Part shown: positions 27,120 to 35,858 of the stretch, piece by piece | Numbering within the stretch: position 1 is the stretch's first letter | Layout: each line of letters opens with the position of its first letter | Assembly (NCBI GenBank): GCA_003167215.1 | Contig: PMTV01000014.1 | Coordinates: 174,287 to 238,286, forward strand | Length of the DNA: 64,000 nt | Reading direction: 5' to 3' | Source of the DNA: Acidobacteriota bacterium | Lineage (GTDB): Bacteria > Acidobacteriota > Terriglobia > Acidiferrales > UBA7541 | Program-made: the position numbers and the translations under genes | Notes under the pieces: generated by a model | Databases searched by the model: none | The model's input: the letters and a program-made list of their open reading frames with translations, nothing else | Told to the model about the DNA's origin: nothing

Positions 27120-28883
27120 GTGTCTACACCGCTTGAAAGATGGGTCGATGAATCCGCTCGCCTCGCCAAGCCCTCAAAAATTATGTGGTGCGATGGGTCG
27201 AAGGCGGAAAGCGACCGTCTGGCGGATGAAATGCTGCGCGACGGCACCTACATCGAGCTGAACCAGAAAACCCGCCCGGGCTGTTACCTGCATCGCAGCA
27301 ATCCGAACGATGTCGCGCGGACCGAGGGCATAACCTACATATGCACTCGCCAGAAAGACGACGCCGGTCCAACCAATAATTGGATGTCCCCGCTCGAAGC
27401 CAAGGAAAAAGTCCGCCCACTATTTGACGGCGCGATGAAGGGCCGCACCATGTACGTGGTGCCTTACATTCTGGGCCCGGTGAACTCGCCCTACAGCAAA
27501 GTCGGCGTCGAGATCACGGACTCGGCGTACGTTGTCGCCAGCATGCGCATTATGTCTCGAATGGGACAAGCCGCGCTTGACCGCGTGGGCGGCTCCGACG
27601 ATTTTGTTCCCGGCCTGCATTCACTCGGCGATCTGAATCCCGATCGCCGCTTCGTTCTCCATTTTCCTGAAGAGAAACTGATCTGGAGCGTCGGCTCCGG
27701 CTACGGCGGCAATGCCCTGCTGGGCAAGAAGTGTTTCGCCCTTCGTATTGCCAGTTATATGGCCCGCGAGCAGGATTGGATGGCCGAACACATGCTCATC
27801 CTCGGCCTGGAAGATCCTTCCGGCAAGGTAACCTACATGGCCGCAGCATTCCCCAGCGCATGTGGAAAAACAAACTTGGCAATGATGGTTTCGGCGCTGG
27901 AAAGCAGGGGCTACCGCGTGTGGACTGTTGGCGACGACATCGCCTGGATGCATATCGCCTCCGACGGCTCCTTGCGCGCCATTAATCCGGAAGCGGGATT
28001 CTTCGGCGTGGCGCCCGGCACCAATGCAAAAACGAATCCGAACGTCAGAACTGCGCTGCAACACGACGCCATCTTCACGAATGTCGCCATGACTGCCACT
28101 TCGCGGGAACCTTGGTGGGAAGGAATCAATGGTGTCCCGCAGGAAGAAATCATCAATTGGAAAGGCGAAGATTGGAAGCCGGGTATGGGCCCGGCTGCGC
28201 ATCCGAATTCGCGATACACCGTTTCGGCAAAACAATCTCCCTCGATTTCGGCCCATTGGGAAGATCCTGAGGGCATACCCATCTCCGCGATCATATTTGG
28301 CGGCCGCCGCGCACGCGTCGCCCCTCTTGTGTATCAATCTCGCGACTGGCAACACGGCGTATTCGTGGGCGCTACCATGGCTTCTGAAACCACCGCCGCC
28401 ACCACGGGCGCTGTGGGTGTGACGCGGCGTGATCCCATGGCCATGCTTCCGTTCTGCGGTTACAACATGGGCGATTATTTCAGGCACTGGCTGGAGATGG
28501 GTTCCAGACTCGAAAACGCTCCCAAAATTTTCCATGTGAACTGGTTCCGCAGGGATCAGAGCGGGAAATTGCTCTGGCCCGGCTACGGCGAAAATGTGCG
28601 CGTCCTGAAGTGGATGCTCGACCGGATCGAAGAGCGCGCGGATGCCATCGAAACACCTATCGGCGATGTTCCGGCTCCTGGTTCGCTCGATCTCGACGGC
28701 CTTGCCATCTCGCGCGAGTCCCTGAATGAATTGCTTCGCGTGGATCCCGGCGATTGGGCAGAAGAAGTCGCTGCTACCGGAAAGTTCTTTGAGAAATTTG
28801 GCAACCGCCTTCCGGACGAAATTCGCACCGAGCACAAAGCTCTGGCCGATCGCCTCCAGCGCTCCACCGTTGTTACCAAGTAA
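27120..28883 (+). CDS. pckG: Phosphoenolpyruvate carboxykinase (GTP)
   Basis: This is the gluconeogenic enzyme converting oxaloacetate and GTP to PEP, GDP and CO2. It has 587 residues, typical of the GTP-dependent class. Visible sites include the kinase P-loop AAFPSACGKTNLAMM near residues 243-257, the active-site acidic segment GDDIAWM, the IFGGRR loop and GFFGVAPGT. The start is a GTG at 27120 behind GGAGG at 7 bp. In a fatty-acid-degrading organism this enzyme feeds sugar synthesis from acetyl-CoA via the glyoxylate shunt; that link is inferred. The M13 peptidase follows on the same strand. Confidence 0.95.
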   Translation: MSTPLERWVDESARLAKPSKIMWCDGSKAESDRLADEMLRDGTYIELNQKTRPGCYLHRSNPNDVARTEGITYICTRQKDDAGPTNNWMSPLEAKEKVRPLFDGAMKGRTMYVVPYILGPVNSPYSKVGVEITDSAYVVASMRIMSRMGQAALDRVGGSDDFVPGLHSLGDLNPDRRFVLHFPEEKLIWSVGSGYGGNALLGKKCFALRIASYMAREQDWMAEHMLILGLEDPSGKVTYMAAAFPSACGKTNLAMMVSALESRGYRVWTVGDDIAWMHIASDGSLRAINPEAGFFGVAPGTNAKTNPNVRTALQHDAIFTNVAMTATSREPWWEGINGVPQEEIINWKGEDWKPGMGPAAHPNSRYTVSAKQSPSISAHWEDPEGIPISAIIFGGRRARVAPLVYQSRDWQHGVFVGATMASETTAATTGAVGVTRRDPMAMLPFCGYNMGDYFRHWLEMGSRLENAPKIFHVNWFRRDQSGKLLWPGYGENVRVLKWMLDRIEERADAIETPIGDVPAPGSLDLDGLAISRESLNELLRVDPGDWAEEVAATGKFFEKFGNRLPDEIRTEHKALADRLQRSTVVTK

Positions 28884-29012
28884 AACTCCATTGCTCCTGC
28901 TGTTGTGTCTTCATTGGCCAGATCTACTGGCGGCTTCCGGTTCGGGTCGCCGTCATACGCTAGCGCGCAAGGCTTGCTGCTGTTATGCTCAGCCGTTCTT
29001 CGGAGGGTTCCC

Positions 29013-31100
29013 TTGGCATTCAAGAAAGCCGTATGGATAACTGCCTTCTTCGCCATTACAACTTGCGCTCAGCAGACAAAACCCGCAGCTAGCACACCCA
29101 ACTCAGCCCCCGGAGCCTCTCCGCAGCGCGCGGAGCCCGTGCTTCCCTACACCCCCAGTCTCGACCCCGCGGCCATGAATCGCACCGCCGATCCTTGCGT
29201 AGACTTCTACGAGTACTCCTGTGGCGGCTGGAGAAAAATGAATCCGATTCCCTCCGACCAAACTTCCTGGAGCGTTTACGGCAAACTCTACGAAGATAAT
29301 CTGAACTATCTTCGCGGCATTCTCGAAGAAGCCTCCACCGCCAAGAACCGCGACGCGGTTGCCCAGAAAATTGGCGACTATTACGCCTCTTGCATGAATG
29401 AACCTGAGATAGAAAAGCTCGGCGCCGGCCCCATGAAGCCGGACCTGTCGGCGATTCAAGACCTCAAGAGCACGAAAGACCTCGCTACCTTGATCGCAAC
29501 TCTCCAGCTTAAAGGCGACTCAGTTCTTTTCCGCGCCGGGCCCACCCAGGACCCCGACAACTCTGATGAAGTCATCGTCAACGTTTCTCAGGGCGGCCTC
29601 GGGCTTCCCGACCGCGATTATTACCTTACAGACGACGCCAAATCGAAGGAAACTCGCGAGCGTTATTTGCTGCACGTTCAGATGCTCTTTGAATTGATGG
29701 GTGATTCCGCGGACACCGCCAAGAACAACGCCGCCGTCGTGATGCGCATGGAGACCAGTCTTGCGAAGGCCTCCCTTACCCGCGTCGAGCGCCGCGATCC
29801 CTACAAAGAGAAGCACAAGATGAGCGTTCCGGACCTTTATAAAATCGCGCCGGACTTCGATTGGAACGCCTACTTCGCTGCCGGCGGCGTCCCTAAATTT
29901 CAAATCCTGAATGTGGGCTGGCCGGATTTCTTCAAGGACGTCGATGCCCAACTGAAATCCGAGTCACTCCAGGACTGGAAGACTTATCTTCGGTTTCATG
30001 TCGCCAATTCCCGCTCGCCATATTTGTCCGCTGCCTTCGTAAACGAAGACTTCGACTTCTACCGCAAATACCTCCGCGGCGCCAAAGAGCTTCAGCCTCG
30101 CTGGAAACGTTGCGTGCGCAACATTGACCGCGATCTCGGAGAAGCCTTGGGACAAGCATACGTGCGCAAAACGTTTTCGCCCGAACTGAAGGCTGCCACG
30201 GTGGACATGACCAGGCGCATCGAAGACGCTATGGCACTGCGTGTTCAGCAGCTGGATTGGATGAGCCCCGAAACCAAGCAGCAGGCGCTGGCCAAGCTGC
30301 ACGCCATTCGTAACAAAATCGGCTATCCGGACAATTGGCGCGACTACAGCTCGGTGAAAATTGTGCCCAATGATTTTTATGGAAACAACCTGCGCGCCAC
30401 CGAGTTCGAAACTCATCGCGAGCTAAACAAAGTCGGGAAGCCCGTGGACCGCGGCGAATGGGGCATGACGCCTCCCACCGTCAATGCCTACTTCGATCCT
30501 CAAATGAACGACATCAATTTTCCCGCTGGTGTTTTGCAGCCTCCTCTCTACGACGCCAAATTGGACGACGCTCCGAACTACGGCAATACCGGTTCCACCA
30601 TCGGTCACGAGTTGACCCACGGCTTCGACGACGAAGGCCGCCAGTTCGATGCCAAGGGGAATTTGAAAGACTGGTGGACCAAGGAAGACGCCGATCAATT
30701 CGTGAAACACGCCGACTGCGTCGTGGACCAGTATGCGCAGTACATCGTCGTTGACGATGTCCACATCAATTCGAAGCTGACCGAAGGCGAGGACGTTGCC
30801 GACCTCGGCGGAACGATTCTGGCCTACATCGCCTGGAAGGACGCCACCAAGGACATGACGCTGAAAGACCGTGACGGACTCACGCCCGATCAGCGTTTTT
30901 TCGTCGGCTTGGCGCAATGGGCTTGCGAAAATAATCGCCCCGAGAATGAGCGGGTGAACGCGATAACCGATCCACACTCTCCGGGAAAGTACCGCATCAA
31001 CGGCGTGGTGGTGAACATGCCGGAGTTCGGCGCCGCCTTCTCCTGCAAAGCGGGACAGCCTATGGTGAAGCCGCCTGATAAGGTCTGCCACGTCTGGTAG
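29013..31100 (+). CDS. M13-family zinc metallopeptidase (neprilysin/PepO-like)
   Basis: This is a secreted endopeptidase of about 695 residues. The mature N-terminal part has the family's Cys pattern (DPCVDFYEYSCGGWRKMNPI). The substrate motif NAYF is followed by FPAGVLQPPLYD. Zinc ligands are the two His of GHELTHGFDDEG and the Glu of EGEDVADLGG, where the common N is D. The protein ends with the conserved C-x-V-W. The frame extends upstream to 28905, but a TTG at 29013 has a perfect GGAGG 6 bp before it and yields a compact signal peptide (AVWITAFFAITTCAQQ), possibly a lipoprotein one. I therefore choose TTG. Confidence 0.92.
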   Translation: MAFKKAVWITAFFAITTCAQQTKPAASTPNSAPGASPQRAEPVLPYTPSLDPAAMNRTADPCVDFYEYSCGGWRKMNPIPSDQTSWSVYGKLYEDNLNYLRGILEEASTAKNRDAVAQKIGDYYASCMNEPEIEKLGAGPMKPDLSAIQDLKSTKDLATLIATLQLKGDSVLFRAGPTQDPDNSDEVIVNVSQGGLGLPDRDYYLTDDAKSKETRERYLLHVQMLFELMGDSADTAKNNAAVVMRMETSLAKASLTRVERRDPYKEKHKMSVPDLYKIAPDFDWNAYFAAGGVPKFQILNVGWPDFFKDVDAQLKSESLQDWKTYLRFHVANSRSPYLSAAFVNEDFDFYRKYLRGAKELQPRWKRCVRNIDRDLGEALGQAYVRKTFSPELKAATVDMTRRIEDAMALRVQQLDWMSPETKQQALAKLHAIRNKIGYPDNWRDYSSVKIVPNDFYGNNLRATEFETHRELNKVGKPVDRGEWGMTPPTVNAYFDPQMNDINFPAGVLQPPLYDAKLDDAPNYGNTGSTIGHELTHGFDDEGRQFDAKGNLKDWWTKEDADQFVKHADCVVDQYAQYIVVDDVHINSKLTEGEDVADLGGTILAYIAWKDATKDMTLKDRDGLTPDQRFFVGLAQWACENNRPENERVNAITDPHSPGKYRINGVVVNMPEFGAAFSCKAGQPMVKPPDKVCHVW

Positions 31101-31128
31101 GTGACGGCGCCGGCGAAAACTCGCGGCA

Positions 31129-31383
31129 CTAAAGAATGTCGCGGATCTCGGCGTCGATCGAAATGTGAGTCTGCGGAAATCCGTTGATCTGAAAACTCGC
31201 GCCGGAGCCGGCGCCGGCCGCATTTTGAAAATGAAAGAACCGGCTGATGTGGTAGTCCTCGTCCAGAAAGTCGAAAACCCGCTCCGTTTCTTCGCGTGAA
31301 ATTCCCAGAGCAGCAATCGACACTGGCTTCCCGTAGCCGCCCGCTGCTGCCACATATTTTTCAACCAGTTCTTTCAAGCTCAT
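31129..31383 (-). CDS. Small hypothetical protein paired with the Cys-rich gene
   Basis: This 84-residue protein begins MSLKELVEKYVAAAGGYG and continues with a helix-turn-helix-like stretch (IAALGISREETERVFDFLDE) and ISIDAEIRDIL at the C-terminus. The middle resembles a small winged-helix or recognition domain, without a firm family match. The ATG lies two bases after the stop of the upstream Cys-rich gene (TAA-CG-ATG), so the two are almost certainly translated from one message. Confidence 0.65.
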   Translation of the reverse strand: MSLKELVEKYVAAAGGYGKPVSIAALGISREETERVFDFLDEDYHISRFFHFQNAAGAGSGASFQINGFPQTHISIDAEIRDIL

Positions 31384-31385
31384 CG

Positions 31386-32006
31386 TTAGATCCAAACGTA
31401 CGTGCCCGCGTCCCCGTACGGAAGATTCATGTAAAAAATGTTGGCCTCAGCGAATTTCTCGAATGCGGATAATAGCTTTCTGGCGCCGTGTTTTCCGCAA
31501 AAAACTTCTCCGGGCGCGCTCGAGATGAGCTCAACCTCGTCCAGACTCGGAATTTGCTCTTGCGAAAACCACAGCCAAGTCGCTCCCCGCGAGCATTCGC
31601 GGCACGTCTCCGTGCTTCGCTCCAGGCGCGCGTTAATCGCGGCAGCCGTTTCCGGCGCCAATCCCGCGGCCTCGAAGTCCGTCGTCGCCACGAAAAAATA
31701 CTGCGTGAAAATTGCCGGGTCCGGTTCGAACGCTACCACTCGTCCGGGAAACGATTCGAGTTCTGCGGCGAACGTGTCGCTTAAACATTCAAAGCAAAGC
31801 GAGACTTCCGGCCGCACCGGCTCTCTTCTATTCGCCCTCTTCCCGCGCAAGTACAGCGTGTCCGGCAAGACCGCCGCAATCCAGCTTATATTTTCGTCCA
31901 AGTGAACGCATTCGGGGGCAGCTCCCTTCAACCGCGCCCACCAGTTGCGGCTGCGCGGCAAAATCTGAAGGCTCGGATACGCCTCGCGATATGAAATGCG
32001 AGCCAA
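31386..32006 (-). CDS. Hypothetical protein with putative zinc-binding Cys pairs
   Basis: This 206-residue cytoplasmic-looking protein has three Cys-containing knuckles: LCFECL (C-x2-C), TCRECS (C-x2-C) and VFCGKHGARKL (C-x2-H). Their arrangement suggests one or two structural zinc sites. The region around TWLWFSQEQIPSLDEVELI is acidic and the C-terminus ends NLPYGDAGTYVWI. The start is a TTG at 32004-32006 with CAGGAAA close upstream. I do not recognise a family. It is followed directly by an 84-residue gene and is divergent from the peroxiredoxin gene. Confidence 0.7.
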   Translation of the reverse strand: MARISYREAYPSLQILPRSRNWWARLKGAAPECVHLDENISWIAAVLPDTLYLRGKRANRREPVRPEVSLCFECLSDTFAAELESFPGRVVAFEPDPAIFTQYFFVATTDFEAAGLAPETAAAINARLERSTETCRECSRGATWLWFSQEQIPSLDEVELISSAPGEVFCGKHGARKLLSAFEKFAEANIFYMNLPYGDAGTYVWI

Positions 32007-32174
32007 TTTCCTGGATATGCTCCCCTCGGTAAAATCGTATCCTATCAGATTGCGAACCCCAATGGCGCGGCACCAAACTGCGAACGTTTGTCTGCTCCAG
32101 CCGCTTCGGCTATCATTGCCACTGGATGAAAACCGTCCTTATTTGATTCGCGCGAGCGAACAGGAGGATTTTGC

Positions 32175-32639
32175 ATGGCGATCTCAGTGGGTGCAGCGGC
32201 TCCGGATTTCACGTTGAAGGATCAGAGCCAGAAAGAAGTAAAGCTTTCGGAATTTCAAGGCAAGAAAAATGTGGTCATCGTGTTTTACCCTCTCGACTGG
32301 AGTCCGGTCTGCACGAACGAACACATCTGTCTGGTGAACGACATGAGGCGTTTCGAAGAGCTCGACGCGCAAGTGTTGGGCGTGAGCGTTGACAGCGCTT
32401 GGTCGCACAAGGCTTTCGCCGAAAAAATGGGAATTAAATACCCGCTTCTCGCCGATTTTCAGCCCCGCGGCGCCGTCGGCGAAAAATATGGCGTATATCT
32501 GGCCGACAAAGGGATCACCGGACGCGCCATCGCCATCGTGGACCGCTCGGGGAAAATCGCCTGGTTCAAGAACTACGACATCCCCACTCTGCCGGACGTC
32601 AAGGAAGTCTCCGAGGCGCTTGCAAAGTTGAAAAATTAA
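32175..32639 (+). CDS. Peroxiredoxin, Bcp/AhpE-like
   Basis: This is a 154-residue thiol peroxidase with the AhpC/TSA fold, reducing H2O2 and organic peroxides. The peroxidatic Cys is in FYPLDWSPVCTNE and a second Cys follows five residues later (CTNEHIC). That is the C-x4-C spacing of atypical two-Cys Bcp enzymes. The conserved Thr of the TxxC motif is Ser here. The C-terminal GRAIAIVDRSGKIAW strand is usual. The ATG at 32175 follows AGGAGG. It is cytoplasmic; the electron donor is probably thioredoxin. Confidence 0.93.
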   Translation: MAISVGAAAPDFTLKDQSQKEVKLSEFQGKKNVVIVFYPLDWSPVCTNEHICLVNDMRRFEELDAQVLGVSVDSAWSHKAFAEKMGIKYPLLADFQPRGAVGEKYGVYLADKGITGRAIAIVDRSGKIAWFKNYDIPTLPDVKEVSEALAKLKN

Positions 32640-32669
32640 CGCCAGCCGCCACGCACTAGAGGTCGTCGG

Positions 32670-33176
32670 CTATTGCCGTTTCGGCGCGGCGTCTGTTTGT
32701 GGTACAGGAGCATTTGTGGCAGGCGCCGCGCCGCTGGCAGCTTTTTGCGACAGCGTGCGAATGTAGTCCACCAATTCCCACCGCTCCTGCTCCGTGAGTT
32801 TGTTCTGAAAGCTGGGCATAGGATGCCGTCCGTGCGAGATTTTCCAAAAAAGCTCGCCGTCCGTCATTTGGCCCATCGCGTGTGCATCCGTAAAATCCGA
32901 AGGAGCAATGGAGAGTTTTTCCGCGCGCTCGCCCTTACCATCCCCTCTCTCTCCATGGCAACTCTGGCAATGAGTTGAGTAGCTCATCATTCCCGCGGTG
33001 ATGGAGTCATCCGTCGGCGGCACGGGATTCTGAAGATTTCTCGCCGCCGCTGGGGCGTTCCAATCGCGCGTTGCATACAAAATGATGGAGCCCGCCACGG
33101 CCACGATCACGAACACAACGGAAACCCCTAGCAGCAATTTCCGCTTTGGCGCTTCTGGATTCTTATCGGGATTCAT
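32670..33176 (-). CDS. Membrane-anchored class I cytochrome c
   Basis: This 168-residue protein has a cytoplasmic N-terminus, one transmembrane helix (LLLGVSVVFVIVAVAGSIIL) and a periplasmic monohaem domain. The haem site is THCQSCHGERGDGKG (CxxCH) and the axial Met is in RHPMPSFQNKLT. A Pro/Ala-rich tail follows. It is an electron carrier, probably between respiratory complexes or to an oxidase. It lies downstream of the NRAMP-like transporter and a small membrane protein on the same strand, but the 145-bp gap before it leaves operon membership open. Confidence 0.92.
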   Translation of the reverse strand: MNPDKNPEAPKRKLLLGVSVVFVIVAVAGSIILYATRDWNAPAAARNLQNPVPPTDDSITAGMMSYSTHCQSCHGERGDGKGERAEKLSIAPSDFTDAHAMGQMTDGELFWKISHGRHPMPSFQNKLTEQERWELVDYIRTLSQKAASGAAPATNAPVPQTDAAPKRQ

Positions 33177-33321
33177 GAATGGAATGCAAACCGTTGTGCA
33201 AATTCAATGTACCAAAAGATTTCTTCACGCAGGCTGAGGACTTCGAATTGTAACAGACAACGCAACGTGCCGGAAAAACGCGCCCTGCAGGTCCGCTGGA
33301 ACCCCGGCGCGAAATTGGCAC

Positions 33322-33576
33322 TCAGTGCGCCGCCTGAATTGCGCGAAGCACCGAAATGAAGACAATCACCAGCATCACCACCACGTAAATGCGCAAGCCC
33401 CAAAGCATAGCTCGCACTCCCCCCGAAAGTTTTTGACGGCCGAAACGCATTCGCTCTTTGGCTGCTACTACCTGGTCGGCTTCAAGCAGCGACAAGACCA
33501 CCCGCGGGTCTTCGAGATGCGGCTGCTCCCCAGTCACGATAATTGGTTCAATATTGGGTTCCAATTCTCGCTTCAC
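33322..33576 (-). CDS. Small single-span membrane protein
   Basis: This 84-residue protein has an acidic N-terminal half (PIIVTGEQPHLEDPRVVLSL), a basic amphipathic stretch (KERMRFGRQKLSG) and one transmembrane helix (IYVVVMLVIVFISVLRAI). The start is GTG behind GGAG. It lies 46 bp downstream of the NRAMP-like transporter on the same strand and may be co-expressed with it. No family is recognised. Confidence 0.6.
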   Translation of the reverse strand: MKRELEPNIEPIIVTGEQPHLEDPRVVLSLLEADQVVAAKERMRFGRQKLSGGVRAMLWGLRIYVVVMLVIVFISVLRAIQAAH

Positions 33577-33622
33577 TATTTCTCCGTCGTTTCAAAAGTA
33601 ACACCCGCGTTCTCGCGCCAGC

Positions 33623-35056
33623 CTAGCCTCCCAGCAACTTCGGGAACACCGTCGCCAGGCCAAATCCGATTCCCGCGCAGATCAAAAGCACGGTCACTGT
33701 CACACCAGCCACGTTGGCCCACGTTCCGTTCACGTACTCACCCATTACCTCTCGATCGTTCACCAAAAGTAGTAAAAACGCCAGCGCCGGCGGCATGGCG
33801 AGAACCGCGATCACGTTCACGGTAAGCACGACAAACTCGAGTGGAAAACGCGGAATTAGCACGAGTGCCGCTGCCGCGGCGGCCGAACCCAACAAAACCA
33901 AGTAAAAGGGCCACGCGTCGCGCAACGGGCGATTCAGGCTATGCCCGGTTTGCAGAACTTCGCCGAACGCGTAAGCCGAAGAAGTAGAAATCGCAATCGC
34001 CGCCACAATTCCCGCTTCAAAAATTCCCAACGCGAAAAGCGCCGCGCCGGTGTGTCCGATCCAAGGCTCAAGCGCTTCCGCGAATTGCGCGCCTTGAAAG
34101 TTCGAAGCATCAATACCGTGGTGAAACAGCGGCGCCGTTGCCAGGATTGCGGCAATGGCGCACACGGATGCCAGGACAACTCCTAGAATTGTGTCGAAAC
34201 GGCCCGCATTGATGTCACGCGGCTGCATGCCCTTATCCACCACGGCGCTTTGCTGGAAGAAAAGCATCCACGGCGTCACGGTCGCGCCGATCGTTGCCAG
34301 AATCAGTAGCAGAATTTCGTAGTGGCTTCCGCTGGGCAGCGGCATCCACGTCAACAGTGCGTGGCCCACTGAATGCCAATTCGGACGCGCCAGGATCGCC
34401 GCCGGGATGAAAAGCCCATTGAAGATCGCCAGCGCCAGCGTGATTCGTTCCCAGGTCCAATAACGGCCGGTCGTAATCGCGCCCGCCACGATTACAAGCG
34501 CTCCCACAACCGCGACCACCGGCGGGATGCCGAAAAAACCTAAACCTGCGCGCACCCCGATGAACTCCGTCACCAGCGTCAGAAAGTTGCCGAACACTAA
34601 ATCGCCCATGGCGAAAAAACCCCAGAACTTTCCGAAACGATCGAAGATTAATTCCGCGTGACCCCGATGAGTGACGGCCCCCAAGCGCACCGTCATTTCC
34701 TGCACGATGAATCCCATCACGAAAGTCAGGATGACAAACGGTATGAAAAATCCTATTCCGTAGCGCGCGCCGTCCGCCGAATAGGAAAGCATACTGGGAG
34801 CATCGTTCTCGCCCAGAAAGACCAGAACTCCGGGCCCGATCAGAAGCCACAGTACGCGCAAACCCCCGAATCTTTTCGACCGACGACCCTCCCGGCGGGC
34901 TTGGGACACTTGCCAGCGGTCGAGAGCGCGATCCACATCCTCATGGGTTAAAAGACCTGCGAGCTCGGGTGCCGTGGAAGACGCGGCGGCAGATTCCGTG
35001 GTTGGATGCGCGTGGATAAACGGGGCAGCGTTAGGCTCGGGTTTGGGCCTGTCCAT
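33623..35056 (-). CDS. NRAMP-family transporter, atypical metal motif
   Basis: This is a polytopic inner-membrane protein of 477 residues with about 11 helices and a long cytoplasmic N-terminus. The fold signature is present (LLIGPGVLVFLGENDAPSML in helix 1, TPWMLFFQQSAVVDKG after helix 5-6). In classical NRAMP proteins helix 1 carries DPGN, but here the position reads ENDAPS. The helix 6 motif is ALGIFEAGIVAAIAISTSS, without the usual A-M-I-A. Metal selectivity therefore probably differs from MntH; NRAMP-related Mg transporters also have altered motifs. The ATG at 35054-35056 lies just inside a repeat-rich control region. Confidence 0.82.
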   Translation of the reverse strand: MDRPKPEPNAAPFIHAHPTTESAAASSTAPELAGLLTHEDVDRALDRWQVSQARREGRRSKRFGGLRVLWLLIGPGVLVFLGENDAPSMLSYSADGARYGIGFFIPFVILTFVMGFIVQEMTVRLGAVTHRGHAELIFDRFGKFWGFFAMGDLVFGNFLTLVTEFIGVRAGLGFFGIPPVVAVVGALVIVAGAITTGRYWTWERITLALAIFNGLFIPAAILARPNWHSVGHALLTWMPLPSGSHYEILLLILATIGATVTPWMLFFQQSAVVDKGMQPRDINAGRFDTILGVVLASVCAIAAILATAPLFHHGIDASNFQGAQFAEALEPWIGHTGAALFALGIFEAGIVAAIAISTSSAYAFGEVLQTGHSLNRPLRDAWPFYLVLLGSAAAAAALVLIPRFPLEFVVLTVNVIAVLAMPPALAFLLLLVNDREVMGEYVNGTWANVAGVTVTVLLICAGIGFGLATVFPKLLGG

Positions 35057-35057
35057 G

Positions 35058-35105
35058 AGTTAACCTAGCTAAACTATCCATATAAACTACGCTTAACTAA
35101 GTTTC
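35058..35105 (-). promoter_or_regulatory. Repeat-rich region upstream of the NRAMP-like gene
   Basis: Within 50 bp upstream of the start codon the minus strand carries an imperfect palindrome (AGTTTAGCTAGGTTAACT at 35058-35075) and further TAGTTTA/TAGTTAA repeats. The half-site looks like those of DtxR/MntR-type metal regulators, which commonly control NRAMP genes. It sits over the ribosome binding site, so a bound repressor could block expression. The match is by eye. Confidence 0.3.
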
Positions 35106-35198
35106 AGGTCAACTGTACCGGCCATACGCATTTCAAAAATCGCCAGGAAGTGTTTGTCCGCCTCTGCTATAGTTAAAGTGATTCCAAGGAGGGTAGTG

Positions 35199-35507
35199 AT
35201 GGCTGAAACACCGAAACCGCAGCAACAGCAAGTCCAGATTAAGGCTGACGAGAGGGAATTACTCGGACAATATGCAAATCTGGTAGTCGTTCACCACAAT
35301 GCGGAAGAGTTCACCCTGAATTTCATTTATCTTTTTCCCAGCGTCCCTCACGGAAAATTGGTCGGCAGCCTGATCCTAAGCCCCGCCCACGCCAAGCGAT
35401 TGGCAAAAGCTCTGCAGGAAAATGTATCTCGTTTCGAAGAGCAGTTTGGAATGCTTCCGGAAGGTCCCGGCCCAGGTCCGGAGCCCAACGTCGGATTTGT
35501 GCAGTAA
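35199..35507 (+). CDS. DUF3467 family protein
   Basis: This 102-residue protein of unknown function belongs to DUF3467: YANLVVVHHNAEEFTLNFIY and LVGSLILSPAHAKRLAKALQ are the conserved core. The N-terminus is Gln-rich and the C-terminus Pro/Gly-rich. The ATG at 35199 follows AAGGAGG at 6 bp, which overrides earlier in-frame starts. It has no signal or membrane segment. The stop abuts the stop of the convergent PilZ gene with no spacer. Confidence 0.88.
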   Translation: MAETPKPQQQQVQIKADERELLGQYANLVVVHHNAEEFTLNFIYLFPSVPHGKLVGSLILSPAHAKRLAKALQENVSRFEEQFGMLPEGPGPGPEPNVGFVQ

Positions 35508-35840
35508 TCACGCGGCGGACATACTTCCTATTACCCAGCCGTCCCTGGATTCCAGGAATTCGACCCCGACAGCAAAGCCGGCTTCCGGGACTAACTGACA
35601 GTACGCCACGCGCGCTAAGGACTTGAATGAACCGGTGAGCGTAGCAATGGTCAGCCGGTCACCCGGCGTCCACCGGCGAGTGCTCCAGACACGCGCTCCA
35701 CCTGCGCTAACATTATCGGTGAACGTTGTTTCGGTACCCGGCAGCGCGAGATGCCCGGTTATCTGAACGCTTACTTCCATCGGAATTCGCGACTCGCGTC
35801 GCTCCGCTATCGTCTTTGGGACCCCCATCCCAAGTCGCAT
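35508..35840 (-). CDS. Stand-alone PilZ domain protein (c-di-GMP receptor)
   Basis: This 110-residue single-domain protein has both c-di-GMP-binding motifs: RRESR (RxxxR) near residues 14-18 and DNVSAGG (D/N-x-S-x-x-G) near residues 42-48. The rest is the PilZ beta-barrel (DRLTIATLTGSFKSLARVAY, GFAVGVEF). The ATG follows AGGAGG. It starts 18 bp after the stop of the diguanylate cyclase gene, so the enzyme that makes c-di-GMP and a small receptor are probably one operon. Confidence 0.88.
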   Translation of the reverse strand: MRLGMGVPKTIAERRESRIPMEVSVQITGHLALPGTETTFTDNVSAGGARVWSTRRWTPGDRLTIATLTGSFKSLARVAYCQLVPEAGFAVGVEFLESRDGWVIGSMSAA

Positions 35841-35858
35841 CGCGCGACCTCCTTTTTT

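Noticed and set aside
27621-28835. 404-codon minus-strand frame.
   Set aside because: It is antisense to pckG. Long antisense frames are expected in GC-rich genes.
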